Source: Zavarzinella formosa DSM 19928 (GTDB lineage Bacteria; Planctomycetota; Planctomycetia; Gemmatales; Gemmataceae). Taken from it: 38,615 bases of DNA. The position numbers were made by a program, and so were the translations under genes. The stretch is taken from assembly GCF_000255705.1 (NCBI RefSeq), contig NZ_JH636445.1, positions 283,933-322,547 on the forward strand, given 5' to 3'. The notes below the pieces were generated by a model. It made no database searches, was not told where the DNA came from, and saw only the letters and a list, made by a program, of their open reading frames with translations. Below are positions 25,740 to 33,173 of the stretch, piece by piece (positions within the stretch are counted from its first letter, which is position 1; each line of letters begins with the position of its first letter).

Positions 25740-26497
25740 AGGTCCCACGTCCGTCCGTCCCACGCGATCACTCGTTCCATCAGGGCGACGACCGCCTTGG
25801 AGAACACGTTAAACAACGCATCCCCTTTTTCGGGGCTGGCATATTGCGGATAACCAATATGCCCCGGCTCGCTGCGGTCGGGCATTACCCACGCCCGGTG
25901 GGCTGGTTCGCCGCCGGTGCCGAAGGGCACATCAGGAACCTTCTTGAGATCGCCGACCACCAAATGCGGGGCGATCTTCCAGATCATGGAGGTTTCCCAC
26001 TCGCAGGCATGCCCCATTTGCTGCTGTTTCAAGCCGGGAATCTCGGCCACCGGGTCGGCCCCGGAAGTCCAGTACGTGGTGGAAAGAAGCAATTGGCCCG
26101 GTGTTTTTCGATATTTTTGCCGTAGCTCGAACGTGGCTTGCTGGGCGGGGACGATGTTGCCACCGTGGCCGTTGATGAACACGATTCGGTTGAAGCCGTG
26201 GCTCAGGAAGTTCTCGGCCATGTCCCGCAATAAATCGAGATACACTCGCGGCGAGGCCGACATGCTCCCCGGAAAATCGAGATGATGTTCCGAGTTCCCC
26301 AGCCACATCAACGGGGCAAATAGCACACGGTCCCCGAGGGCGGCTTTGGTCCGGCGCAGCACTTCGGTGCAAAGCAGGCTGTCGGTGAAGACCGGCAGGT
26401 GGTGCCCGTGTTGCTCCAGGGCGGCCAGGGGGAACACCACGGGGGTGCGACGATCAAGGGCCTTCACGGCCGGCCACGGCATTTCCAACAGTTCCAC
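25736..26497 (-). CDS. Creatininase-family amidohydrolase
   Basis: A 253-residue metal-dependent hydrolase. Metal-ligand motifs of the creatininase/MftE family are present: PLAALEQHGHHLP (Glu and His), the following Asp in FTDSLLC, NGHGGN, and the later Glu in HACEWETSMIW. Family members cut amide bonds of creatinine-like or other cyclic amides, or act in cofactor maturation; the substrate here is unknown. I start it at GTG 26497, which has GGAG nine bases upstream; the TTG two codons before lacks room for a ribosome site. It overlaps the MFS gene by ATGA, so the imported compound may be its substrate. Confidence 0.87.
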   Translation of the reverse strand: MELLEMPWPAVKALDRRTPVVFPLAALEQHGHHLPVFTDSLLCTEVLRRTKAALGDRVLFAPLMWLGNSEHHLDFPGSMSASPRVYLDLLRDMAENFLSHGFNRIVFINGHGGNIVPAQQATFELRQKYRKTPGQLLLSTTYWTSGADPVAEIPGLKQQQMGHACEWETSMIWKIAPHLVVGDLKKVPDVPFGTGGEPAHRAWVMPDRSEPGHIGYPQYASPEKGDALFNVFSKAVVALMERVIAWDGRTWDL

Positions 26498-26665
26498 GTT
26501 CGACAACTCCTAAACGGCCAGGGAGAGGCGGTCGCCGGGATTGTAACCGATCAGATGGTCCGTGTCATTCATCGAACCCCCGGAAAGTTTCCCGGCTCAC
26601 TTCGACATGCGTCGCTCCGTATAACGATTGCATTCCTGATGTCTCCCTTGCGAAGGATTTGTTCC

Positions 26666-28444
26666 ATGTCGGATTGGCAGCGGACCCACACTTGCGGTGA
26701 ATTGCGGGAGTCCCATATCGGGCAAACCGTGACATTGAACGGCTGGGTGAACACGTACCGAAGTTACAATAATCAGGTGTTTGTCGATCTTCGGGACCGG
26801 TACGGCGTGACGCAAGTGGTGTTTGAATCTGAGGATGCCGAGTTACAAAAACTGGCCAACAGCGTGGGACGCGAGTTTGTTTTGAGTGTCACCGGTGCCG
26901 TCGCCGCCCGGTTGAAGGGGAAGGAAAACGCCAAACTGGCGACCGGGGCCGTCGAGTTGAAGGCGTCCGCCGCCAAGGTGTTGAACGCCTGTCCGACGCC
27001 GCCGTTTGAGATCACCGAGTTCGGCAACGAACTGGCGAACGAGGACATCCGGTTGCAATACCGTTACCTCGACCTTCGCCGGAAGACGTTGCAAGACACG
27101 ATGATCCTGCGACATCGCCTTTGCAAGACGATCCGCGACACGCTGGACGCCCAAGGCTTCCTTGAAGTCGAAACGCCGTTGCTCGGGAAGAGTTCTCCCG
27201 AAGGGGCGCGCGACTATTTGGTGCCGAGCCGCGTCTATCATGGGGAATGGTTCGCCCTGCCGCAGTCGCCGCAGTTGTATAAGCAACTGCTGATGGTCGC
27301 CGGGTACGACAAATATTTCCAGATTGCCCGCTGTTTGCGGGACGAGGACTTGCGGGCTGACCGGCAGCCGGAGTTCACGCAACTGGACATGGAAATGTCT
27401 TTCATCGAGATGGAAGACATCTTCCGGGTGATCGAAAACCTGTCAAAGGCCATCTTCAAGGATTGCCTCGACATCGACATCCCGACGCCTTTTCGCCGGA
27501 TGGGTTACGACGAAGCCATGCTTAAATATGGCAGCGACAAGCCGGACTTGCGGTACGCTCTCGAAATCGTTGACGTTGGCGCCGTGGCCGCCAAGTCCGA
27601 ATTCAAGGTGTTCAAGGATGTGTTGGCCTCCGGCGGGGTCATTCGTGGATTGTGCGCCAAAGGGGCGGCCGACAAGTTTTCCAACAGTGACCTAAAGCCG
27701 GGTGGAAAACTCTCTGAACACGTTGGCCGATACGGGGCCAAGGGCCTCGCGTGGATGAAGGTCGAGGGGGACAAACTCACCGGGAGCATTGAAAAATTCT
27801 TCCCGGCGGCCGTCCAACAAGAGTTGCGGCAAGTGATGAACGCGGAAAGCGGCGACGTGCTGTTGTTTGTCGCGGACAAAGAAAGCGTTGTGTGCGACGC
27901 CCTCGGGGCTTTGCGAATCCATCTGGCAAGCTTGTTGAAGCTGTACGATCCCGACGCGAAGGTCTTCAACATCCTCTGGGTCGTCGATTTTCCCTCGTTC
28001 ATGTACGATGCCGAGGACAAGCGATGGGTGGCGAACCATCACCCGTTCACCGCTCCGCGAGACGAGGATATTCCTCATCTCGACACGGATCCCGGCAAGG
28101 TGAAGGCCAAGGCTTACGATCTTGTCATGAACGGCTACGAAGTCGGCGGCGGCAGCATCCGGATTCACTCCCCGGTGGTGCAGTCGAAGGCTTTCCAAGT
28201 GCTTGGCATGGACGAGGAAACGGCCAAAAGCCGGTTCGGCTTCCTGCTGGACGCCCTGAAGTTCGGCGCCCCGCCGCACGGGGGCATTGCCCTCGGGATT
28301 GACCGCTGGGTGATGATGCTGGCGGGGACCACCAATATTCGAGATGTGATCGCTTTCCCGAAGAATGCCAAGTCCCGCGACCTGATGACTGGCGCGCCGG
28401 CGGGTGTGGACAACCGTCAACTCAAAGATTTGGGGCTGAAGTAA
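26666..28444 (+). CDS. aspS: Aspartyl-tRNA synthetase
   Basis: The 592-residue class II synthetase has an N-terminal OB-fold anticodon domain (THTCGELRESHIGQTVTLNG; VFVDLRDRYGVTQVVF). Class II motif 2 is CLRDEDLRADRQPEFTQLD, the bacterial GAD insertion follows, and motif 3 is GGIALGIDRWVMMLAG. Length and insertion are those of bacterial AspRS. I chose ATG 26666, with AAGGA eight bases upstream; the longer open frame to 26399 is not coding and overlaps the divergent creatininase gene. The stop codon is one base before the response regulator start, so the two-component genes are probably cotranscribed with it. Confidence 0.95.
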   Translation: MSDWQRTHTCGELRESHIGQTVTLNGWVNTYRSYNNQVFVDLRDRYGVTQVVFESEDAELQKLANSVGREFVLSVTGAVAARLKGKENAKLATGAVELKASAAKVLNACPTPPFEITEFGNELANEDIRLQYRYLDLRRKTLQDTMILRHRLCKTIRDTLDAQGFLEVETPLLGKSSPEGARDYLVPSRVYHGEWFALPQSPQLYKQLLMVAGYDKYFQIARCLRDEDLRADRQPEFTQLDMEMSFIEMEDIFRVIENLSKAIFKDCLDIDIPTPFRRMGYDEAMLKYGSDKPDLRYALEIVDVGAVAAKSEFKVFKDVLASGGVIRGLCAKGAADKFSNSDLKPGGKLSEHVGRYGAKGLAWMKVEGDKLTGSIEKFFPAAVQQELRQVMNAESGDVLLFVADKESVVCDALGALRIHLASLLKLYDPDAKVFNILWVVDFPSFMYDAEDKRWVANHHPFTAPRDEDIPHLDTDPGKVKAKAYDLVMNGYEVGGGSIRIHSPVVQSKAFQVLGMDEETAKSRFGFLLDALKFGAPPHGGIALGIDRWVMMLAGTTNIRDVIAFPKNAKSRDLMTGAPAGVDNRQLKDLGLK

Positions 28445-28445
28445 C

Positions 28446-29117
28446 ATGCACGTCTTGATCGTCGAGGATGATCCGGTGATCGGGAAAACCCTGAACAAGG
28501 GGCTTTCCGAAGCGGGGCACGAATGCGAACTCGTGCGTGACGGGCAGGCGGGATTGGAACGGGCGATTGCCAGCCCGTTTGATGCCGTCGTCCTCGATAT
28601 CCTTCTTCCCTCCCTTAACGGGTTGGACATTCTTAAGTCCATGCGTGCCCAGAAGAACCGCACGCCGGTTCTTCTGCTCACGGCCCTCGGCACGGTTGAT
28701 GAACGAGTGGCCGGGTTGCAAGCCGGAGGCGACGATTATTTGGTGAAGCCGTTCGCTTTTCCGGAACTGCTGGCGAGATTGGAAGCCGTGTGCCGTCGGG
28801 CCGGGGAACGTCCCTCGCCGACGGCCGAGGCGGCGGGGTTGAAACTGGATCTCACCAATCGCCGGGTGGTCCACGGGGCGACCGAAATCGACCTGACTCC
28901 GACGGAATTCAGCCTGTTGGAATTCCTGATGCGCCATTCCGGGCGGGTGGTTACCCGCAAGATGCTCTGCGAGCATCTTTGGGACGCCAATTGGGAAGGC
29001 GAAACCAACGTCATCGAGGTCCACATCAATCGGCTTCGAGGAAAGATCGAGCGGGCCGGAGCCGGCTCGCCTATTTCCACTGTTCGGGGACGGGGATATG
29101 TCCTCCGCGACAGTTAA
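28446..29117 (+). CDS. OmpR/PhoB-type response regulator
   Basis: A 223-residue two-component regulator. The receiver domain has E7-D8-D9 as the acidic pocket, the phospho-acceptor D51 in AVVLDILLP, a Thr in LLLTALG and K101 in YLVKPFAF. The C-terminal winged helix is the OmpR type (DLTPTEFSLLEFLMRHSGRV; VIEVHINRLRGKIE; ISTVRGRGYVL). The kinase gene begins inside its last codons with a 20-base overlap, and aspS ends one base before its ATG. The regulated genes are unknown. Confidence 0.93.
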   Translation: MHVLIVEDDPVIGKTLNKGLSEAGHECELVRDGQAGLERAIASPFDAVVLDILLPSLNGLDILKSMRAQKNRTPVLLLTALGTVDERVAGLQAGGDDYLVKPFAFPELLARLEAVCRRAGERPSPTAEAAGLKLDLTNRRVVHGATEIDLTPTEFSLLEFLMRHSGRVVTRKMLCEHLWDANWEGETNVIEVHINRLRGKIERAGAGSPISTVRGRGYVLRDS

Positions 29118-30516
29118 GCCTCATCCGCTTCGCTTTTTTCTCACGCTCCGCGCCCGATTGTTCATCTGGAACACGTTGGTGATCCTGCTGCTCGCGGTGA
29201 CCATGCTTTTTGGCCTCCGCGAGGGATTGCTTTACACGCTGGTGCGAGAAGAAGATCAACTCCTTCGGGAAGACACCACCGAAGTGAGGCTGTTCATTGA
29301 ACATTCCAACCCGCCGGATTGGAAACAAGTCAGGCAGGCCCTGAATCAAAAAGCCACCGGCCACGAACCACGAAATTGGTTCTGTGAAATCCTTGATGGC
29401 GAGGGGCGGGTAATCGTCACGACAGATCGTGTCCCCGGTGGCGAACGTCCCCCGCCTTGGGTAAATGACTCAACAACCGGAAGTTATGGCGGTTTTCGGA
29501 TCAGCCAGCAACCGTTTGAAATCGTCGGGGGCAATCCGGTGGTGATCCGCGTCGGGGCCACGCTGGACGAAGTCCGGGAGGATGTGGCCCGCATCACTCA
29601 ATTGGCGATGATCGCCGGCGTGTTGCTGCTTCTGACGGCGCCGGTTGGAGGTTATCTTCTGGCTCACCGGGCGACCAGGCCTTTGGTCGAAATCAACCAC
29701 ACGACTTCCCGGTTGCGGCCAAGCCATTTGGAAGAGCGTTTGCCGGTCCGGGGAACGGGAGACGAACTGGACCAACTCGCCGAGACGATCAACGGATTTT
29801 TGGATCGCATCGGCGACTATCTCGGCCGTCACCGGGATTTGGTGGCGAACGCGGCTCACGAACTCCGCTCCCCGCTGGCGGCCATCCGCAGTTCCGCCGA
29901 GGTTGCACTGAACCAAGACCGGAGCGTCGAGGATTACAAGGAACTCCTCGGGGTTGTCGTTGAAGAAGCCTCCCGGCTTGGCTCGCTGGTGCAGCAACTC
30001 CTGCTGCTCGCGGAGAGCGACGCCAACCGTCTCGAACACAAGCAAGAACCGGTCCCGATGGACCGGTTGGTCCGGCGTTGCGCCGAGATGTTCGAGGGAG
30101 TGGCCGAGGCGCAAGGCATTACCCTGACCGCCGATATTTCACCCGCGACCGCGAAAGGGGACGCCGACCATCTGCGGCAAGTGATCCTCAACCTGCTCGA
30201 CAACGCCATCAAATTCACCCCGGCGGGAGGCAAGATCCGGCTGCGGGTCTGGCGGAATGAAGGCGAGGTCATTGTCGAAGTGGCCGATTCGGGCATCGGC
30301 ATTCCGGCCGCGCATCAGGAACGGGTGTTCGAGCGGTTCTATCGCAGCGACAAATCGCGAGAGCGTCCCCAGAGCGGCGGCAGCGGTCTTGGCCTGAGCA
30401 TTTGCCAGGCGATTATCAGCGCCCACGGCGGCAGCATTCATCTCACCAGCGTCCCCGGCGAAGGAACGACTTTGTGGGTCCATCTCCCTGAATTTGAGCC
30501 ATCGTCTCCCCGTTGA
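29098..30516 (+). CDS. Sensor histidine kinase (HAMP-HisKA-HATPase)
   Basis: A 472-residue membrane kinase. Two helices (about 21-41 and 168-190) bracket a periplasmic sensor of about 125 residues. A HAMP region follows (about 190-242). HisKA has the phospho-acceptor H254 in ANAAHELRSPLAAIR. The ATPase domain shows the N box (VILNLLDNAIKFTPAG), G1 DSGIGIP, the F box ERFYRSD, and G2 GGSGLGLSICQ. The sensor part shows no domain I can name. Start ATG 29098 overlaps the response regulator gene by 20 bases. It is the last gene of the probable aspS set. Confidence 0.92.
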   Translation: MSSATVKPHPLRFFLTLRARLFIWNTLVILLLAVTMLFGLREGLLYTLVREEDQLLREDTTEVRLFIEHSNPPDWKQVRQALNQKATGHEPRNWFCEILDGEGRVIVTTDRVPGGERPPPWVNDSTTGSYGGFRISQQPFEIVGGNPVVIRVGATLDEVREDVARITQLAMIAGVLLLLTAPVGGYLLAHRATRPLVEINHTTSRLRPSHLEERLPVRGTGDELDQLAETINGFLDRIGDYLGRHRDLVANAAHELRSPLAAIRSSAEVALNQDRSVEDYKELLGVVVEEASRLGSLVQQLLLLAESDANRLEHKQEPVPMDRLVRRCAEMFEGVAEAQGITLTADISPATAKGDADHLRQVILNLLDNAIKFTPAGGKIRLRVWRNEGEVIVEVADSGIGIPAAHQERVFERFYRSDKSRERPQSGGSGLGLSICQAIISAHGGSIHLTSVPGEGTTLWVHLPEFEPSSPR

Positions 30517-30570
30517 ACATTTTTGCAAAAACCCCTTGTTTTCCTGTACGAAATGTAACCAAAGCCACCG

Positions 30571-30598
30571 TTGCATAACTAGTTGCGTACGGTAAGAT
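30571..30598 (+). promoter_or_regulatory. Possible promoter upstream of the candidate RNA
   Basis: TTGCAT at 30571-30576 and TAAGAT at 30593-30598 are 16 bases apart. Both are partial matches to sigma-70 boxes. Initiation near 30605 would produce an RNA covering both hairpins up to the T-run at 30763-30768. This is inference. Confidence 0.25.
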
Positions 30599-30604
30599 CG
30601 CAGG

Positions 30605-30768
30605 CAGAAGATCGGTGATTGCACCACAATTATTCGAGATGACATCGTTCAAAAAACGATGTGTGACGAGCTCCGGGGGATGAAGCCGGGTAGGGACATG
30701 AGATGCGGTGCGTTGCCAAGTCTCAGAGGGTGGTCTCCTACCCGGCATCATCTTCCGGACCGTTTTTT
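30605..30768 (+). ncRNA. Candidate structured small RNA
   Basis: Two stem structures lie in a gene-free stretch. Hairpin A (30642-30662) has an 8-bp perfect stem and a CAAAA loop. Hairpin B pairs 30672-30694 with 30737-30759: 23 positions, of which one is a mismatch and two are G-U. Its 42-base interior carries a smaller TGAGA/TCTCA stem (30699-30703, 30721-30725). Six T residues follow at 30763-30768, four bases after the stem, as in intrinsic termination. The ends are approximate. It does not show the conserved motifs of SRP RNA, tmRNA, RNase P RNA or a GEMM riboswitch that I know. It could instead be an unusual terminator or a palindromic mobile repeat. Confidence 0.45.
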
Positions 30769-31016
30769 ACAAACCATCATTTCCTTCAGTTTCATTTCCG
30801 GTTGCGTTTGGGCAACCCATTAGATTTTTTCAAAAACCAATAACTCTTGGCAGCTGACCAAGCAAGAGTGAATGATGCCGAAGAAGTGATTGCCAACACA
30901 TCGGCTGAAAAATTGCATTCAACTCTCGCCAAACATAAAACACGCATGCACCCGTCATCACGTTGACGTAATGGTTCCGCAAGCGCCAATTCGCAATCTC
31001 TTACGGAGACATGCCA

Positions 31017-31772
31017 ATGATCCGATCCGTCTTGGCCGTTTTGTGTTTGATGAGCGTTTCCGTCGCCGTTGCCGCCGAGCCAAAGACTCCTCCGCAACCG
31101 CCGAAAGAACTCGTCAAGGCATGGGAGGAGGCCGGAGCCGAATTCGCGTTTAAGCCTGCCGTGGGATTCAAATTAGAGGTGACACTGGGGGAACTGACAC
31201 CAAAGCCAAAGCCCGGCACTGTTTTGACATTCATCTTTGGAAAGACGCCCAAGATTGGTTGGGACAAATTGCCTTTGCCAAAACAGCCATTCCGTTTGGA
31301 GTTTGTTGCTGGTGTGACTGAGTTTGACGACGAGTCCATCAAGGGCATTACCCGACATCAAGAACTCGTTTGTTTGGATTTGGGAGTGACAGATATCACA
31401 AACGCCGGCTTGAAGGAAATCGTCGGCCTCAAGAATCTCAAGTCATTGCGATTCTTGGACCCAAGGATGAGCCCGAAGGCAATTTCGGACGACGGCTTGA
31501 AGCAAATTGGAGAACTCAAGCAACTCACCGAGCTGGTCATGATGAGTTTTCGATTCACGGACGACGGGTTAAAATATCTTGCCAGTCTCAACCAATTGAC
31601 CTCTCTCTCCGTCTCGTCCCCGAGAATCACCGACAAAGGCTTGAAGCACCTTGTCAGCCTCAAGCAACTTGCCGAACTCGATCTCTCGTTGACAAACGTG
31701 ACGGCCGAGGGGGCGAAAGAATTACAGATGGCATTGCCCAAGGTGAAAATCAAAATCAGAGAGTCGCGTTGA
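31017..31772 (+). CDS. Secreted leucine-rich repeat protein (Gemmata type)
   Basis: The 251-residue protein has a signal peptide (MIRSVLAVLCLMSVSVAVAA) followed by a Pro-rich stretch, a unique region to about residue 110, and then about five LRR units. The pattern is L..L.L....ITDAGL..L..LK.L, for example VCLDLGVTDITNAGLKEI, and GLKYLASLNQLTSLSVSSPR. These repeats are common in planctomycetes and usually serve protein binding. I chose ATG 31017, eight bases after GGAG, over ATG 31011, which is only two bases after it. It stands alone between the candidate RNA and the hibernation factor gene. Confidence 0.8.
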   Translation: MIRSVLAVLCLMSVSVAVAAEPKTPPQPPKELVKAWEEAGAEFAFKPAVGFKLEVTLGELTPKPKPGTVLTFIFGKTPKIGWDKLPLPKQPFRLEFVAGVTEFDDESIKGITRHQELVCLDLGVTDITNAGLKEIVGLKNLKSLRFLDPRMSPKAISDDGLKQIGELKQLTELVMMSFRFTDDGLKYLASLNQLTSLSVSSPRITDKGLKHLVSLKQLAELDLSLTNVTAEGAKELQMALPKVKIKIRESR

Positions 31773-31837
31773 TCGCGGGATTTGCCTCAATTCCTTGCGT
31801 GGCTTCCAAATACCTACGACACTCGCCCGCTCGCCCG

Positions 31838-31866
31838 TTGCTGTCCGTGAATTGATTGGTTACAAT
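31838..31866 (+). promoter_or_regulatory. Probable sigma-70 promoter of the hibernation factor/PTS genes
   Basis: TTGCTG at 31838-31843 and TACAAT at 31861-31866 have a 17-base spacer. TACAAT matches the -10 consensus in five of six bases. It lies about 46 bases before the GTG start and would serve hpf and the downstream PTS genes. Confidence 0.42.
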
Positions 31867-31912
31867 CTCCTTCCGTAACACCATGGCTGACTGAAGTGGA
31901 AGGGACCGAGAC

Positions 31913-32212
31913 GTGCAAATCAAAATCGCCACCCGGCACGGGCATCTGAGCGACGGACATCAAGCCGAGATCAATGCCAAGTGCGAAAAACTTCTTCATT
32001 ACTTTTCTCGCATCACCATGATCGAAGTGACCATCGATCTGGCCGACAAGATATTCAAATCGGTCGAAATCAAAGTGGACGCCGAACACAAGCACGATTT
32101 TGTGGCGCAGGACAAACATGAGGAGTTGATGGCTGCCGTCGATCTGACTTTTGAACGGGTCCAGCATCAAATTCACAAGTACAAAGAAAAAATCACCAAT
32201 CATCATCCCTAA
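31913..32212 (+). CDS. hpf: Ribosome hibernation-promoting factor, short form (HPF/YfiA family)
   Basis: A 99-residue protein of the HPF/YfiA family, which binds the 30S subunit in stationary phase and blocks translation. It has the beta-alpha-beta-beta-beta-alpha pattern, with HGHLSDGHQAEINAKCEKL as helix 1, FKSVEIKVDAEHKHDF in the strands and AAVDLTFERVQHQIHKYKEK as the last helix. No C-terminal dimerisation domain is present, so it is the short form. Start GTG 31913 has AAGGGA seven bases upstream. It precedes a PtsN-like gene, as hpf does in the rpoN locus of proteobacteria, but rpoN is not in this window. Confidence 0.9.
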   Translation: MQIKIATRHGHLSDGHQAEINAKCEKLLHYFSRITMIEVTIDLADKIFKSVEIKVDAEHKHDFVAQDKHEELMAAVDLTFERVQHQIHKYKEKITNHHP

Positions 32213-32276
32213 GATGTAAGGTGACGATTCACCCGACGGAACCGCGACCGATGAGTACCGAACCCGAGATTCGCTC

Positions 32277-32753
32277 ATGAAGAACTTCCTGATCCGGGAA
32301 GCCCTCGTGCCCTCGCTGGTCGCCACGACCAAGGAGGAGGCCATCCGGGAACTGGTGGCCTCCCTGCAATCAGCCGGTTATTTCAAGCCTGCCGAAATGC
32401 CGGTTGTCGTCGGGGAGATTATGCGCCGGGAGGGGCTTGGCTCCACCGGCATCGGCCGCACCGTGGCGATACCTCACTCGCGATTCGAGGGATTGCCCCG
32501 CTTGATTGGCACGCTTGGCCTGTCTCGGGCGGGGATTCCGTTTCAAAGCATCGACGGCAATGACGTTCATTTGATTTTTCTGCTCGTTTCCCGGCCCGAT
32601 CAGCCGGGACCACACCTGCACGCGCTCGAAACCATCGTCCGAATCAGCGAGAGCGACGAGTTTCTGGCCGCCATGCGGGCATGCGAGACAAAAGAAGCCA
32701 TGTGGAATCTGATCCTGGAAACCCCCGACCCGTGGTCCCAGGACGATGGTTGA
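32277..32753 (+). CDS. PTS EIIA (PtsN/EIIA-Ntr-like)
   Basis: The 158-residue protein is a fructose/mannitol-type EIIA domain. The phospho-acceptor is H67 in GRTVAIPHSRF, preceded by REGLGSTGIG. Downstream, VHLIFLLVSRPDQPGPHL is the conserved strand and loop. No EIIB or EIIC domain is attached. In bacteria with this layout, such a protein carries phosphoryl groups from enzyme I and HPr to regulate nitrogen, potassium or stress functions. It is 64 bases after the hibernation factor gene, and its end overlaps the HPr gene by 8 bases. Confidence 0.88.
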   Translation: MKNFLIREALVPSLVATTKEEAIRELVASLQSAGYFKPAEMPVVVGEIMRREGLGSTGIGRTVAIPHSRFEGLPRLIGTLGLSRAGIPFQSIDGNDVHLIFLLVSRPDQPGPHLHALETIVRISESDEFLAAMRACETKEAMWNLILETPDPWSQDDG

Positions 32754-33120
32754 ACCCCAGAAGCCGGACGTGGCGTCCGTGAAAACCCCTGAAAGTGCGA
32801 CGGTGGATAACGTCCAGCCGATTAGCGAGAGCAAGGCCATCCGTGTTCCGGTGGTGCTGCGGAACCCGTTGGGGCTGCACATGCGTCCGGCGGCGGCGTT
32901 CGCCAAGACGGCGGGGCGATTTCAATCGGCCATCATGGTTTTCAAGGGACAGCGGGCGGCCAATGGCAAAAGCTTCACCAATTTGTTGATGCTCGCCGCC
33001 GGGCCGGGGACGGAATTGATTGTCGAGGCCGACGGGCCGGACGCGTCCGAGGCTTGCCGGGTGCTGGCCGAAATTTTAGGCTCGACATCCCCCGACGGGC
33101 ACGAGTCGCACGGACACTGA
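32746..33120 (+). CDS. HPr phosphocarrier protein
   Basis: The 124-residue protein is an HPr with an N-terminal extension of about 30 low-complexity residues. The phospho-acceptor is H45 in NPLGLHMRPAAAF. The position that corresponds to Ser46 of standard HPr is S76 in AANGKSFTNLLML, 31 residues later, as in the standard protein. That serine is a target of HPr kinase in many bacteria. A His/Gly-rich tail ends the protein. The ATG lies inside the end of the EIIA gene (8-base overlap), and the enzyme I gene begins 53 bases after its stop. Confidence 0.9.
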   Translation: MVEPQKPDVASVKTPESATVDNVQPISESKAIRVPVVLRNPLGLHMRPAAAFAKTAGRFQSAIMVFKGQRAANGKSFTNLLMLAAGPGTELIVEADGPDASEACRVLAEILGSTSPDGHESHGH

Positions 33121-33173
33121 CCGAAAACGCCGGACCCGCGTTTCTCTCTCCGAAGTGGGCGGTTCAAGACGGT

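Larger units (their letters stand above)
30517..31016. other. Gene-free region holding the candidate small RNA
   Basis: This 500-base stretch has no open frame I would defend. It contains the hairpin 30642-30662, the long stem 30672-30759 with a T-run, and a small hairpin 30800-30817 (GGTTGC / GCAACC) followed by TTTTTT at 30825-30830. The rest, about 30831-31000, shows nothing recognisable and should hold the promoter of the LRR gene. Confidence 0.5.

Noticed and set aside
30605-30768. Candidate RNA considered as SRP RNA, 6S RNA, tmRNA or RNase P RNA
   Set aside because: The SRP GGAA tetraloop motif, the tmRNA tag and tRNA-like ends, and the RNase P conserved P4 sequences are not visible, and the size is short for 6S RNA. 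It was kept only as an unclassified candidate.
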